A stretch of DNA of 64,000 bases. Origin: an uncultured Clostridia bacterium. Its GTDB lineage: Bacteria; Bacillota; Clostridia; Christensenellales; Borkfalkiaceae. The stretch's first letter is position 1. Every line of letters begins with the position of its first letter. Of the stretch, positions 16,770 to 25,800 are shown one piece after another. The position numbers and the translations under genes were made by a program. The notes under the pieces are model-generated. The model was not told where the DNA came from. It was given only the letters and a program-made list of their open reading frames with translations, and made no database searches. The DNA lies in assembly GCA_944368925.1 (NCBI GenBank), contig CALVXG010000003.1, positions 172,472 to 236,471 on the forward strand. Direction: 5' to 3'.

Positions 16770-17624
16770 TTATTTGTTTTGGTTTTTCCGATACTGCGAA
16801 GGGGTGACTCCCTTTGCGCGGCGGAAGATGGTGAGAAAGTTGGAGGGGTTGGAAAAGCCGCACCGTCTGCCGATCTCTTGCACGGGGAGATCGCTTCGTC
16901 GGAGCAATTCGCAGCACTTTTCCACGCGCACCCCCGAAAGATAGTCGCAAAAGCGCTTGCCGAGCACCTGCCGGAACACCACCGAAAAATACGCGGGCGA
17001 ATACCCCGCTGCCGCAGCACATTCCGAAAGCGTTACGCGCCTTGCGTAATTTTCGCCGACAAGATCGATCGCCGCTTTCAGCCTGTCGGCATGGCGGAAC
17101 CGATCTCCCGACGATACGCGCAGATGATGCCTGTATAAGAGCGTAAGAAGCTGCAAAAGTTTCGCCTTGATCATCAGCTTATATCCGTCTTCGCGGCGGC
17201 CGTATTCGGCGGCGATCTCGCCGATCAGCCCCGCGATCTCCCGCCCGTACGCCGTGCCCGACGGCACAAGGTTTGCAAACACCTCTTCGCTGTTGAAAAA
17301 ATTTTCTATGTATCGGTAGTCCACTTCGTCCGCGCCCTGCCAGACAAATTCGGGACGGAATCCCAACACGATCACTTCCGCCCGCTCGCTCGTGCCGCAC
17401 ACCGCGTGCGGCTCGATATGATTGACGATGACCGTGTCGCCGTCGCCCGCTTCCACTTCGCGCTCGCCGAAGCGGTACACGATCTTTCCCCCGCGTACCC
17501 CCGTTATTTCCAGATAATTGTGAAAATGCGCGTCTTCCATCACGGTATCCTGCGTGTACACAAATTTTTCCAGAAAAAAACTGAAACCCGATTCCATCTC
17601 CCAGTCGTCGTAAACCGTCTTCAT
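16770..17624 (-). CDS. AraC family transcriptional regulator
   Basis: 284 residues. Cupin-like N-terminal half (MEDAHFHNYLEITGVRGGKIVYRFGE with the usual paired His, then VNHIEPHAV). The C-terminal HTH region is well conserved (LSECAAAAGYSPAYFSVVFRQVLG, PVQEIGRRCGFSNPSNFLTIFRRAKGVTPSQYR). It diverges from the orphan UroD-fold methyltransferase at 17782. The 157-bp gap between them holds a direct repeat with 21-bp period (17661-17693), the usual AraC binding geometry, so it likely controls that methyltransferase and itself. Confidence 0.88.
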   Translation of the reverse strand: MKTVYDDWEMESGFSFFLEKFVYTQDTVMEDAHFHNYLEITGVRGGKIVYRFGEREVEAGDGDTVIVNHIEPHAVCGTSERAEVIVLGFRPEFVWQGADEVDYRYIENFFNSEEVFANLVPSGTAYGREIAGLIGEIAAEYGRREDGYKLMIKAKLLQLLTLLYRHHLRVSSGDRFRHADRLKAAIDLVGENYARRVTLSECAAAAGYSPAYFSVVFRQVLGKRFCDYLSGVRVEKCCELLRRSDLPVQEIGRRCGFSNPSNFLTIFRRAKGVTPSQYRKNQNK

Positions 17625-17660
17625 GCCGCCCCCCTTTTTTCCATTATACCACGCCCGCCG

Positions 17661-17693
17661 AAAATTTGGTATATTTTTTTAAAATTTTGGTAT
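17661..17693. promoter_or_regulatory. Candidate AraC operator (direct repeat, 21-bp period)
   Basis: AAATTTGGTAT (17662-17672) and AAATTTTGGTAT (17682-17693) place their GGTAT cores exactly 21 bp apart, two helical turns, between a divergent AraC gene and the orphan methyltransferase, 31 bp upstream of the latter's -35. Confidence 0.5.
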
Positions 17694-17724
17694 CTTTTGA
17701 TTTTTTCTTTTTTTTCGCTGCTTC

Positions 17725-17753
17725 TTTACTTGTATCTTTCTTTATGCTATACT
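17725..17753 (+). promoter_or_regulatory. Promoter of the orphan UroD-fold gene
   Basis: TTTACT (17725-17730), 17-bp spacer, TATACT (17748-17753). The ribosome binding site GGGGAG follows ten bases before the ATG at 17782. Confidence 0.5.
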
Positions 17754-17781
17754 GAAAAAAAACGAGGGGAGAATTACCGTC

Positions 17782-18774
17782 ATGCAAATGTACGAACGTT
17801 TCAAAAATTTTATGGAAGGAAAACCGATCGACCGTCTGCCCGCTATCGAATGGGCGCCGTTCTGGCCTTTGACCGTCGACCGTTGGAGAAAAGAAGGCCT
17901 GCCCGCTGAATGCGTTTCGGTCTATGACATTCAGAATTATTTCGGGCTCGACAAATGCTGCCAGAGCTACTTCACCTGGCAGACCGCCCAGACGCCCCAG
18001 CCGAAGGAATACGGGCACGGGATCATACGCGACGAGGCAGATTACGAAAAGATCTTGCCCACCCTGTATCCCGAACCTTCTCTGCCGAAAGAACACATCG
18101 AATGGCTGAAAAAGACGCGCGCACAGGGTGATACCCTGCACTTTTTCACCGTGGAAGGCTTTTTCTGGCAGCCGCGCGTTTTGCTGGGAATCGAACCGCA
18201 CCTCTACAGTTTTTACGACCAGCCCGAATTGTACCACCGCATCTGTGAAGACAACGCCGCATGGCTCAAACGCGTTTTCGAATACGCCATGAACGTCTTC
18301 CCCTTTGATTTTATGAGCTATGCCGAGGATATGAGCTACAACAACGGGCCCATGCTCTCCAAGGAGACGTTCGACGAGTTCCTGCTCCCCTATTACAAAA
18401 AGACGATGCCCCTCTTAAAGGGATATACCTATTGCTTCGTGGACAGCGACGGCGACATCACCAAAGCCGTGGACTGGTACGCCGAAGCGGGCGCGGACGG
18501 CATGTTCCCCCTCGAACGCCAGGCGGGCGTGGACGTTTCCCTATACATCCGCAAACAGCCGCAGATGGCGTTTATCGGACACTTCGATAAAATGTGCATG
18601 AAGTTCGGCGAAGAGGCCATGACGCGCGAATTCGAAAGGCTTCTCCCCTCCGCCCGCGCGGGGAAAGTGCTCTTTTCCTGCGACCACCAGACCCCGCCCG
18701 ACGTTTCCATCGACAATTACAGGACGTACGTACGCCTTCTCAAAAAATACGCCGTTCTTGCCGCGCAAAAATAA
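17782..18774 (+). CDS. Orphan UroD-fold methyltransferase
   Basis: 330 residues. It belongs to the same subgroup as the 371-residue protein at 14461: KPIDRLPAIEWAPFW near the start, YAEDMSYNNGPMLSKETFDEF, YCFVDSDGDITKAVDWYAEAGADGMFPLE and CDHQTPPDVSIDNYRTYVRLL at the end. As in that protein, the D-x-D-G sequence stands where MtaA has its zinc HxC. No corrinoid protein is adjacent, so it may share the one at 13646-14278 or act alone. The divergent AraC gene and the operator-like repeat suggest inducible control. The substrate is unknown. Two long hairpins end the transcript. Confidence 0.78.
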   Translation: MQMYERFKNFMEGKPIDRLPAIEWAPFWPLTVDRWRKEGLPAECVSVYDIQNYFGLDKCCQSYFTWQTAQTPQPKEYGHGIIRDEADYEKILPTLYPEPSLPKEHIEWLKKTRAQGDTLHFFTVEGFFWQPRVLLGIEPHLYSFYDQPELYHRICEDNAAWLKRVFEYAMNVFPFDFMSYAEDMSYNNGPMLSKETFDEFLLPYYKKTMPLLKGYTYCFVDSDGDITKAVDWYAEAGADGMFPLERQAGVDVSLYIRKQPQMAFIGHFDKMCMKFGEEAMTREFERLLPSARAGKVLFSCDHQTPPDVSIDNYRTYVRLLKKYAVLAAQK

Positions 18775-18837
18775 GTTTGCGGCAAGCAGGAATGCGGGCG
18801 TTTTGCCCTTTCGGCCTGCCCATCAAAGACAAACAGC

Positions 18838-18924
18838 CGCCGTGCCGCAAATATTGCGGCACGGCGATTTTTCTGCAAAGCCCCCGCGCATCCGCAAAAA
18901 GCAGATGCGCGGGGGCCTTTTTTA
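18838..18924 (+). terminator. Tandem rho-independent terminators after the orphan methyltransferase
   Basis: First hairpin: arms 18838-18850 and 18854-18866, then ATTTTTC. Second: arms 18880-18892 and 18904-18916, then CTTTTTTTATTTT. Both are in the orientation of the gene ending at 18774. The rest of 18775-19030 shows only weaker inverted repeats. Confidence 0.88.
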
Positions 18925-19030
18925 TTTTATGGCAATCGTCGCCGCAAAAAAGACAGCTTTTTCGGGAAAAAGGGAGCCCGAAAGCGCGCTTTTCGGCAGC
19001 GTTTTACGCCCTTTAAAAAGGGCAGTTTTG

Positions 19031-19939
19031 TCAATTTTTCAGCGCACGTTCTACAGATTCCTTGTCGAAACCGCCCACGGCGCCCTTATGCGTGACGGTC
19101 AGCGAGCCGCACACATTGCCCATGCGCAAGATCTTGTTCCAGTCCCGTTCGCCCGCCGCCATTGCGCTGAGTACGCCCGCAAAGAACGCGTCTCCCGCGC
19201 CCGTGGTATCCACCGCGTGTACGGGGCGGATGGGTTCCTTCCAGACCTTCCCGTCCGCACAGACCATGCTCCCGCCCGAGCCGAGCGTGACAAACACGAC
19301 CTTGCCGCCCTTCGCCCGTTCGCGCAGCATCGTCTCCGCGTCCGCCGCCGAAGAAAACAGCGAAAGCTCTTCCTCCGACAATTTCACGATGTCCGCCTGC
19401 TCCAAATACTTGCCGTAAATGGCGACCGCTTCTTCCTCGCTTTTAAAAATATCGTCGCGGTAGTTGACGTCGAAGCTGACCTTCTTGCCCGCCGCGTGCG
19501 CGCTTTTGATCAGTTCGTCCGCAAACGCCCGCCCTTCTTTCTCCGAAAGCATCAGTGAGCCCAAATGCACGATGTCCGCCGCCGAAACGATCTTCTCGAT
19601 CGCCGAATGCGGCAGCGCATAGTCCGCCGTGTGACGGCGGTAAAAACTGAAACGCCGCTCTCCCTTTTCGTCCAGCTCCACGAACGCCAGCGTCGTGTTC
19701 CGCTCCGCGTCTTTTCCTACGTCCAGAAAATCAAAGCCGCGGGCAGCCGCAAAATCTGCAAGAAAATCTCCGATCAGATCCTGCCCCACACGGCCGTAAA
19801 ATCCGCACTCCATGCCCAGATCTTTCATGCCGCATGCAACATTGAAGGGCGCGCCGCCCGCATACCGCTCATACACCGTATGCCCGTTTTCCGTCTTGCC
19901 GATCATGTCGGCCAATATCTCTCCGACGCAAATTATCAT
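19031..19939 (-). CDS. PfkB family sugar kinase (fructokinase-like)
   Basis: 302 residues from MIICVGEILADMIG, after AAAAAAGGAGAACGGT. The upstream extension of the frame lacks a start of better quality. N-terminal GGAPFNVACGMKDLGMECGFYGRVGQDLIGDFL is the first PfkB signature. The second, VDTTGAGDAFFAGVLSAMA, lies in the C-terminal third with the catalytic Asp in GAGDAF. Closest subgroup by wording is fructokinase/ribokinase: the start resembles bacterial fructokinases. It is a single-gene unit, between terminators, downstream of no transporter, so the substrate may be free fructose or another hexose. ATP-dependent phosphorylation in the cytoplasm. Confidence 0.85.
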   Translation of the reverse strand: MIICVGEILADMIGKTENGHTVYERYAGGAPFNVACGMKDLGMECGFYGRVGQDLIGDFLADFAAARGFDFLDVGKDAERNTTLAFVELDEKGERRFSFYRRHTADYALPHSAIEKIVSAADIVHLGSLMLSEKEGRAFADELIKSAHAAGKKVSFDVNYRDDIFKSEEEAVAIYGKYLEQADIVKLSEEELSLFSSAADAETMLRERAKGGKVVFVTLGSGGSMVCADGKVWKEPIRPVHAVDTTGAGDAFFAGVLSAMAAGERDWNKILRMGNVCGSLTVTHKGAVGGFDKESVERALKN

Positions 19940-20039
19940 ACCGTTCTCCTTTTTTCCTCCGCGCCGCGCCCCGAATTCTTCGGACGCGCCGACGAAGACA
20001 ACGCAGAAACCTTTTTGTCCCTGCTCCGTTTTCAACGCT

Positions 20040-20068
20040 ATTATAGCATATTCTTCCCCCCTTTTGCA
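20040..20068 (-). promoter_or_regulatory. Promoter of the PfkB kinase gene
   Basis: TGCAAA (20063-20068), 17-bp spacer and TATAAT (20040-20045) on the minus strand, about 100 bp before the start. The 19940-20246 gap holds only this and the hairpin at 20191-20225. Confidence 0.5.
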
Positions 20069-20190
20069 CGCTTTTTTCCATATCCGCTCCAAAAAATTTC
20101 GCGCGCGTCTCCCCGTCCCCCTGCCAAAGTCCCCCTTTTCCGCAAATTTTTTGCAAAATGCGACGAGAAAACGCCTTTTGAATAAGAAAA

Positions 20191-20225
20191 CGCCCCGCGG
20201 GGCGGTGAAACCGCGCCGCAGGGCG
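20191..20225 (-). terminator. Terminator of the 20-35 kb saccharide operon
   Basis: An inverted repeat with near-complementary 15-base arms around GAAA/TTTC, followed on the minus strand by TTTTCTTATT. It lies 21 bp after the stop of the GH78 gene at 20247. Confidence 0.75.
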
Positions 20226-20246
20226 ACGTTCTCTTTTATTGCGGCA

Positions 20247-22793
20247 TCACACGGCCGATGCGTGCCGCTCTTCTTGCTCTTCCGTGAGGCAATCTTTTTC
20301 GTCGACGGTGATGTCGTATTTCCCGCCGCCGTACGCAAACTGTTTGCCGCCCAGCTCGATTCTCGCCGAGACAGAACACGGGATCTCGAAATGACAGAAG
20401 ATTTTTCCGTCTTTGCGCTCCCAACGGCTCACGATATCGCCGCGCACCGTCGAAAACACAGCGCCCGCGCGTTCCAGTCCCTTCGCAAAGACCGGCTTCA
20501 ACGTGACTTTATCACAGCCGAACGCATCGTCGTCGATGCGGATCCCCGCCAGGAAATGGTAGAAAAACGCGTCGTAGCTGCCGAACATGGGGTGATCGAA
20601 CGAATCCATTTCGTCGCTCATTTCGCTCTCCCAGCGCTCCCAGACGGACGTCGCGCCGTTTGCCAGCATGAAGCCCCAGCCCGGATATTCGGGATTTTTC
20701 AGCATTTTCAGCACGAGATCGGTGTAACCGCCCTCGCCGAGCGCATAGAACAGATGCCTGTACCCGATGTTCCCGCAGGAAGAATGATACCCCAGGCTCA
20801 CTACGTTCTTCGCCAGATTTTCCGTCACTTGCTTTTTGTATTTTTCCGGCACAACGCCCAGCGACAACGCCATCGCGTTCGCCGTCTGCGTTCCGCCCGC
20901 ATAGTTGCAGGTTGCTTTGTCAAAATACTTTTCGTGGATCGCTTCGCGGCACTTTTCCGCTTTCAGCGCGTAACCCGCTTCGTCCTCCGCGTACCCCGCG
21001 ATCGCCGCCAGCCGCGACATCAGTTTAAGGTGCCACAAGAGCGACAGCGTCGATACGTACAGATTGTCCGTATGAATGCGGAAGCAATCGGGCGCGACCC
21101 AGTCCCCGTAATAGGAATACTTCATGATGTACCCCTCGGAACAGGACAAAAGATATTCCGTCCACGCCTTGCAATGCGCATATTCTTCCTGCGCGGGGCG
21201 CTTATCTCCGTAATACACGTACGACCAGTACGGCATCAGCAGATACGCCACGCACACGGGATCCGCCGGCCGCCCGCCCGTATAATAGGGAGCCGTGTCG
21301 CCGATGGCGCCGTTTTCCAGCTGCGTATGCGTAATATCGCGCGTGAATTTCGGGAAAAACCGCTCCATGCCGCAGTTGTACACCGTCTGGTACAGCCGCG
21401 AACTCAGATCGTTCAGCCAGCCGAAACGCTCGTCGCGCTGCGGGCAATCGGTTAAGATCCCCTGCTCGTTGTTCAGCTCCGTCACGACCGCGTTCGCGTG
21501 CAGCTTCGCCAGCGTTTCGTCCGAACACTCAAACGTTCCCGCACGCCGCACGTCCGTATGTACGTGTTCCGCCGTAACGGAAAGCAATTCGACTTCCCCT
21601 TCCGTCTCGATCTGCACGTACTGGAATCCGTGGTAGGTAAACCGCGGCGCGTATTCCTCTTCGCCCTCGCCTTTCAGGATATAAATATCCCGCGCCTTCG
21701 CACAGCGAAGATTGCAGCGGTTCACGCTGCCGTCCTCTTTCAGCCGCTCGGCAAACTTCAATACGACGCGCGCGCCTCTTTCGCCGCGCACGCGTATCCG
21801 CGCCCAGCCCGCTATGTTCACGCCGAAATCGGCGACCCATTCGCGCTCCGCGCGCTTTGTAAGACTCACCGCCGCGATGCGCTTTGTCACGCGCACGGGC
21901 TCGATCGTCTGCGCTTCCAGCTTGCCCGCAGGAGGCGAGGTGTACACCGTAAACATCCAGCCTTTATCCCACGTCGGCACATACTCCGTCGTCGCCCACG
22001 TCTTCGGAACGCGGCTCTCGATGCGCGCATCGTAAACTTCGCCGTCATAAAAACTGTTGTCCACGACGGGACTTCCGCCGACCCACCAGCCGCCGTTTAC
22101 GGACGAATGAAATTCCTCCGTCTCGCCGTCCGCATAGTCCACGTAGATCTGTACGAGCACCTTCTTTGCGCCGAACCAGCCGTGCCCCACTTCCACGCCG
22201 AACACATTGTCGCCCGCGTGCATCAGAGGCGTAAGGTCGTGCGTGCGGTACAACACCCGCTCCGCATATTCCGTGATCGGCGGATCCAGCACCGCGTCGT
22301 CCGTCTTGACCCCGTTGCAGTACACTTCACAACATCCTACCCCGCATACATACGCGCGCACACGGGTGAATTCCTTCCCTTTCACGGGAATCACTTTGCG
22401 GTAAAGCGTCGTGCCGCCCTGGTCTTTCACGGGCATCGACATCCACGTGCCCTTCCAGTCGTCCGCGTCCAGACCCGTTTCGAAAAAGCTCACGCCGCTC
22501 TCCGCCGTTCCGCCCTCGTATCCGACATATACCTTCCAGTAACATTTCTGCCGCGAACGGAGCGTTTCGCCCCTGTATTCGGCGTAAAACGCCGACGAGG
22601 AAAACACGGCGCCCGTATCGTACAGATCTCCCCGTCCGCCGCGAAGCTCCGCTTCGGATGAGGCGACGATCACACGGTACCAGGACTGCGTTTCGCCGTC
22701 CGATTCCGTTTTCCAGAAAAGCCGCGGCTTTCTGCTGTCGATCCCCAAAGGATCGATCTGATATTCACAAGCTGTTTCAGATACTCTCAACAT
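20247..22793 (-). CDS. GH78 alpha-L-rhamnosidase
   Basis: 848 residues, no signal peptide. All parts of a classic GH78 enzyme are present: N-terminal Ig-like region (YEYQIDPLGIDSRKPRLFWK-type wording, residues 10-30, SWYRVIVASSEAEL), the carbohydrate-binding sandwich (WISMPVK/AYVCGVGCCEVYCNGVKTDDAVLDPPITEY), ADFGVNIAGWARIRVRG at 321-337, and the (alpha/alpha)6 barrel with DCPQRDERFGWLND at 449-462, where the acidic residues catalyse. GNIGYRHLFYAL and GATSVWERWES follow. Last gene of a saccharide-uptake operon, 77 bp after the large surface protein gene, with a large hairpin between. Function: hydrolysis of terminal alpha-L-rhamnose from imported material. Confidence 0.93.
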   Translation of the reverse strand: MLRVSETACEYQIDPLGIDSRKPRLFWKTESDGETQSWYRVIVASSEAELRGGRGDLYDTGAVFSSSAFYAEYRGETLRSRQKCYWKVYVGYEGGTAESGVSFFETGLDADDWKGTWMSMPVKDQGGTTLYRKVIPVKGKEFTRVRAYVCGVGCCEVYCNGVKTDDAVLDPPITEYAERVLYRTHDLTPLMHAGDNVFGVEVGHGWFGAKKVLVQIYVDYADGETEEFHSSVNGGWWVGGSPVVDNSFYDGEVYDARIESRVPKTWATTEYVPTWDKGWMFTVYTSPPAGKLEAQTIEPVRVTKRIAAVSLTKRAEREWVADFGVNIAGWARIRVRGERGARVVLKFAERLKEDGSVNRCNLRCAKARDIYILKGEGEEEYAPRFTYHGFQYVQIETEGEVELLSVTAEHVHTDVRRAGTFECSDETLAKLHANAVVTELNNEQGILTDCPQRDERFGWLNDLSSRLYQTVYNCGMERFFPKFTRDITHTQLENGAIGDTAPYYTGGRPADPVCVAYLLMPYWSYVYYGDKRPAQEEYAHCKAWTEYLLSCSEGYIMKYSYYGDWVAPDCFRIHTDNLYVSTLSLLWHLKLMSRLAAIAGYAEDEAGYALKAEKCREAIHEKYFDKATCNYAGGTQTANAMALSLGVVPEKYKKQVTENLAKNVVSLGYHSSCGNIGYRHLFYALGEGGYTDLVLKMLKNPEYPGWGFMLANGATSVWERWESEMSDEMDSFDHPMFGSYDAFFYHFLAGIRIDDDAFGCDKVTLKPVFAKGLERAGAVFSTVRGDIVSRWERKDGKIFCHFEIPCSVSARIELGGKQFAYGGGKYDITVDEKDCLTEEQEERHASAV

Positions 22794-22813
22794 AACTTCA
22801 GAACCTAATTTAC

Positions 22814-22859
22814 GGCACGGTCCGCGGAGAAATGCCTTTTCGGCATTCCTCCCCGTGCC
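22814..22859. other. Intercistronic stem-loop before GH78
   Basis: Nested inverted repeats: outer GGCACGG/CCGTGCC (22814-22820, 22853-22859) and inner GGAGAAATGCC/GGCATTCCTCC (22826-22836, 22842-22852, one mismatch). No T-run on the minus strand, so it is more likely an RNA-processing or stability element than a full terminator. Confidence 0.5.
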
Positions 22860-22870
22860 CGATCGTTATT

Positions 22871-25800
22871 TTACTTTTCCTTACGCGTTTTGCGGAGCAG
22901 CAAAACCGTGCCCGCCATGATCAGTACGGCCGCCGCCGCTGCGCTCACGCCGATCGCCGCGCCGCTGCATCCGCCGCCGTTTACTACTTTGACCGTCAGC
23001 TCGCCGCGCTTGGTCTCGCCGTCGATCGTCACAGCGATGCTGTACGTCTGTTCGCCCGTCGCCGAGGTGTCTACCGTCGTCGAAATCACCACGCGCTCGT
23101 CGCTGAGCTTGATGCTCTCCGTCGTGCCGTCCGAATACGTTACCGTCACTTCGTACGCCGAAGGATCAAACTCGCTGCCAACTTTTACTTCGATGCTGCC
23201 TCCAACCTTGGAAATGCCGCGCTTCACCGTGACCGTGATCGTCTTGACAATGTCCGCCATCGGCTTGCCTTCCGCGTCCACGCCGCCCGAAAGCGTAACC
23301 GTGATCGTAGCCGTGCCGACCTTCATACCGATCATGTTGCCTTGCTGCGTTACCGTAACAATGCTCGAATCGGAAGACTCGTACGAGAACGTTCCGAGCG
23401 TCGCATCGGAAGGTACACGCACCGCGCCCACCGACGCCGTTCCGCCCACCGTGAGCGTCATGCTCTCGTCGACCTGGAAGTCCGTGTATTCCTTGTAAAG
23501 CTGCCACAGGCTCTTCGTCCCGTCTTCTTCATAGCAGTAATAGGTGTAATCTGCATCCAGATACCCTTCTACGATCAGATATCCTTCCCCTTCGATCGGG
23601 CGGTTCGGATCGGACGTCTTGTTCCCGATCCATGCGTAAATCGGCATGCCCGCTTTGAAGGTGATCTTGTCGCCCAGTTTGTAGATGGGCGCATACGTCG
23701 TTCCTTTGTAATGATCTTCCGACGAATATCCCATGTTGGTCGTCGCGCCTTCCGGCTTGATCATGACCAGCATGTTCGTCCCGATCTGCCATACGCCGAT
23801 GCGCTTGTCATCGCCGCTGCCGAGGTATACTTTCCCTTCCGCCGTCGTGTACTCGATGTACGACGCGATCGTGTTCAGTTCGCTCTGCGAAAGCAGGTTG
23901 GTCGTGTTCGTGGAATAGCTCGAAAGCCCGATCATCATGTGCCCGTTCCACGTTCCTTCGCCGGGGTTGCGGTCATCGTCGATATCGTAACCCGATACGC
24001 CGATGCTGTTGAACAGCCCGATCTGCTTGTATTCGTATACGACAACCGTGATCTCCGTTTCGAATTCGTTGTCATCCATGATCGTCAGATGATATTCGCC
24101 CGGTTTTTCGTAGCTTGCGTCCGCTTCCTTGAAAGATCTGATCCATTCGTCCTTGATGTCGAAAAGATCGCTCTCCGATCCGTCCGCATACACGTACTTG
24201 CCCTGCAGATCGAATCCCTGCGTCAGAATGGACGTAGGCTTTTCCGCTGTGCTCACCGGTACATAGTACTTGATCCCGTTATCCGGCTGCTCGATGACCA
24301 GCCGACGCTGTTCTTTTTCGTCCGCCGTCTCGTCGCGCAGGGTGATCTCCACCGTCTTGGAAATATCCTTGTAGCTGACCGTCACCGTGACTTTGCCCGC
24401 CTTTTTCGCAGTCAGTTTGCCCGTGTAATCGATCGTCGCATACTCGCTGTTGTCCACTTTGTAGCTGTAATTGACGTTGACGCCTTCCGCCGCTTCCACT
24501 TTAATCTGCAGCGTCGAACCTACGATCGCTTCCTTCTTCTGATCCGCCGCGATGCTGAAATCCGTCGGTTCGCACAGAATCTCAAACTTCGATCCCGTGT
24601 AAATGTAGCAGACGTCCTCTTTGAGCGCTTCGTTCGCCAGAATACGGAATCCCTTGCTGAACGTGAGCATGCTGCCCTTTTCCACCGTGCCGATGTTGCC
24701 CGAATCATCTTTCTTGCGCACATAGAAACGCGCGACCGTGTTGTTCACGCGGCAATAATGAATGTTGCCCGTCGTTCCGTCGGGGAACGTGAACGTCACA
24801 TAGTTGAGAATATCCGTGTCCGTATAATTCGGATCGCCGAAATTCTTTTCATTGGATGAATCCGTGTTTACAAAGAACACCGTGTCGTTGTTCCCGTTCT
24901 TCGGGTCCGTCGTCGTGACGGAGAGAATCTTCATGTCCGTAAAGGAAGAAAGATCCGCTTCGAAACCGTTGTCACCGTATACAAATACGTAGTCGATGGC
25001 CGTCGTATAAATGGCCGTGCCGGAATTGGAATTGACCGTGAATCCCGCCGCAATGCGCAGCGTGTCACCCTTTTCGGGCGCGTTGAGCGCCAAAGTGAGC
25101 GCATCCGAGCTCTTGAAATAGAAGAGCAGGCTGCCGCCGTTCCCCTGCACCACGCCGACGTTGACGCTGGCGCTGCCGCGCGTATAAGTCACTTTCGAAG
25201 AATCTGCCGTAAGATTGCTCATCGAACCGAGGTTGAGCATGTTCGTGGAAACGCTCAGCGTGACAGGATACGACGCATTTCCGCTGCCCAACGTCACCTG
25301 GGAAAGACGCATCTGCGGCTCGAGAGCCGTGCCTTTGTATTCGATCCATTCGCTCCCGTCATACACGAAAGAAATCTCTTTCTGCACCGCTTCCGTCGCC
25401 AGAATGCGGAATCCGGGTTTGATCGTGATCTTGCTGCCCACGGGCAGAGTGTTGATGTTCAGGTTGGAACCGCCGCTCGGACGAATAAAGAAACGCGCCA
25501 CCGAACCGTTTGCACGGCAAGTCCATACATCCCCCGTCTTCCCGTCGGGGAAGGTGAACGTGATGAAGTTCAGAATGTTCGTAGCCGTGTAATTGTTGAG
25601 GCCGAAATTCGTCTCGTTCGCGGACGTCGTGTTGACATAGAAGATCGAATCGAGATCGTTGTTCACGACGTCTTTCGTCGTGATCGATTCCACTTTGATC
25701 TCCGTGAACGCGCTGAAATCTTCCACAAACTTTGTGCCGTCATAGACGTAGGTGTGCCCCGCGTCGACCGTGTAAATGAACGCGCTGTCCTTGGACTTGA

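Noticed and set aside
12214-18774. UroD-fold genes as heme biosynthesis hemE
   Set aside because: No hem genes are near, motifs belong to the MtaA-like methyltransferase group, and a corrinoid protein and its activator are adjacent.
22832-24859. Rightward open frame of 675 codons opposite the 1240-residue surface protein
   Set aside because: Arg-rich antisense of a repeat protein with Ig-like domains, with no ribosome binding site.
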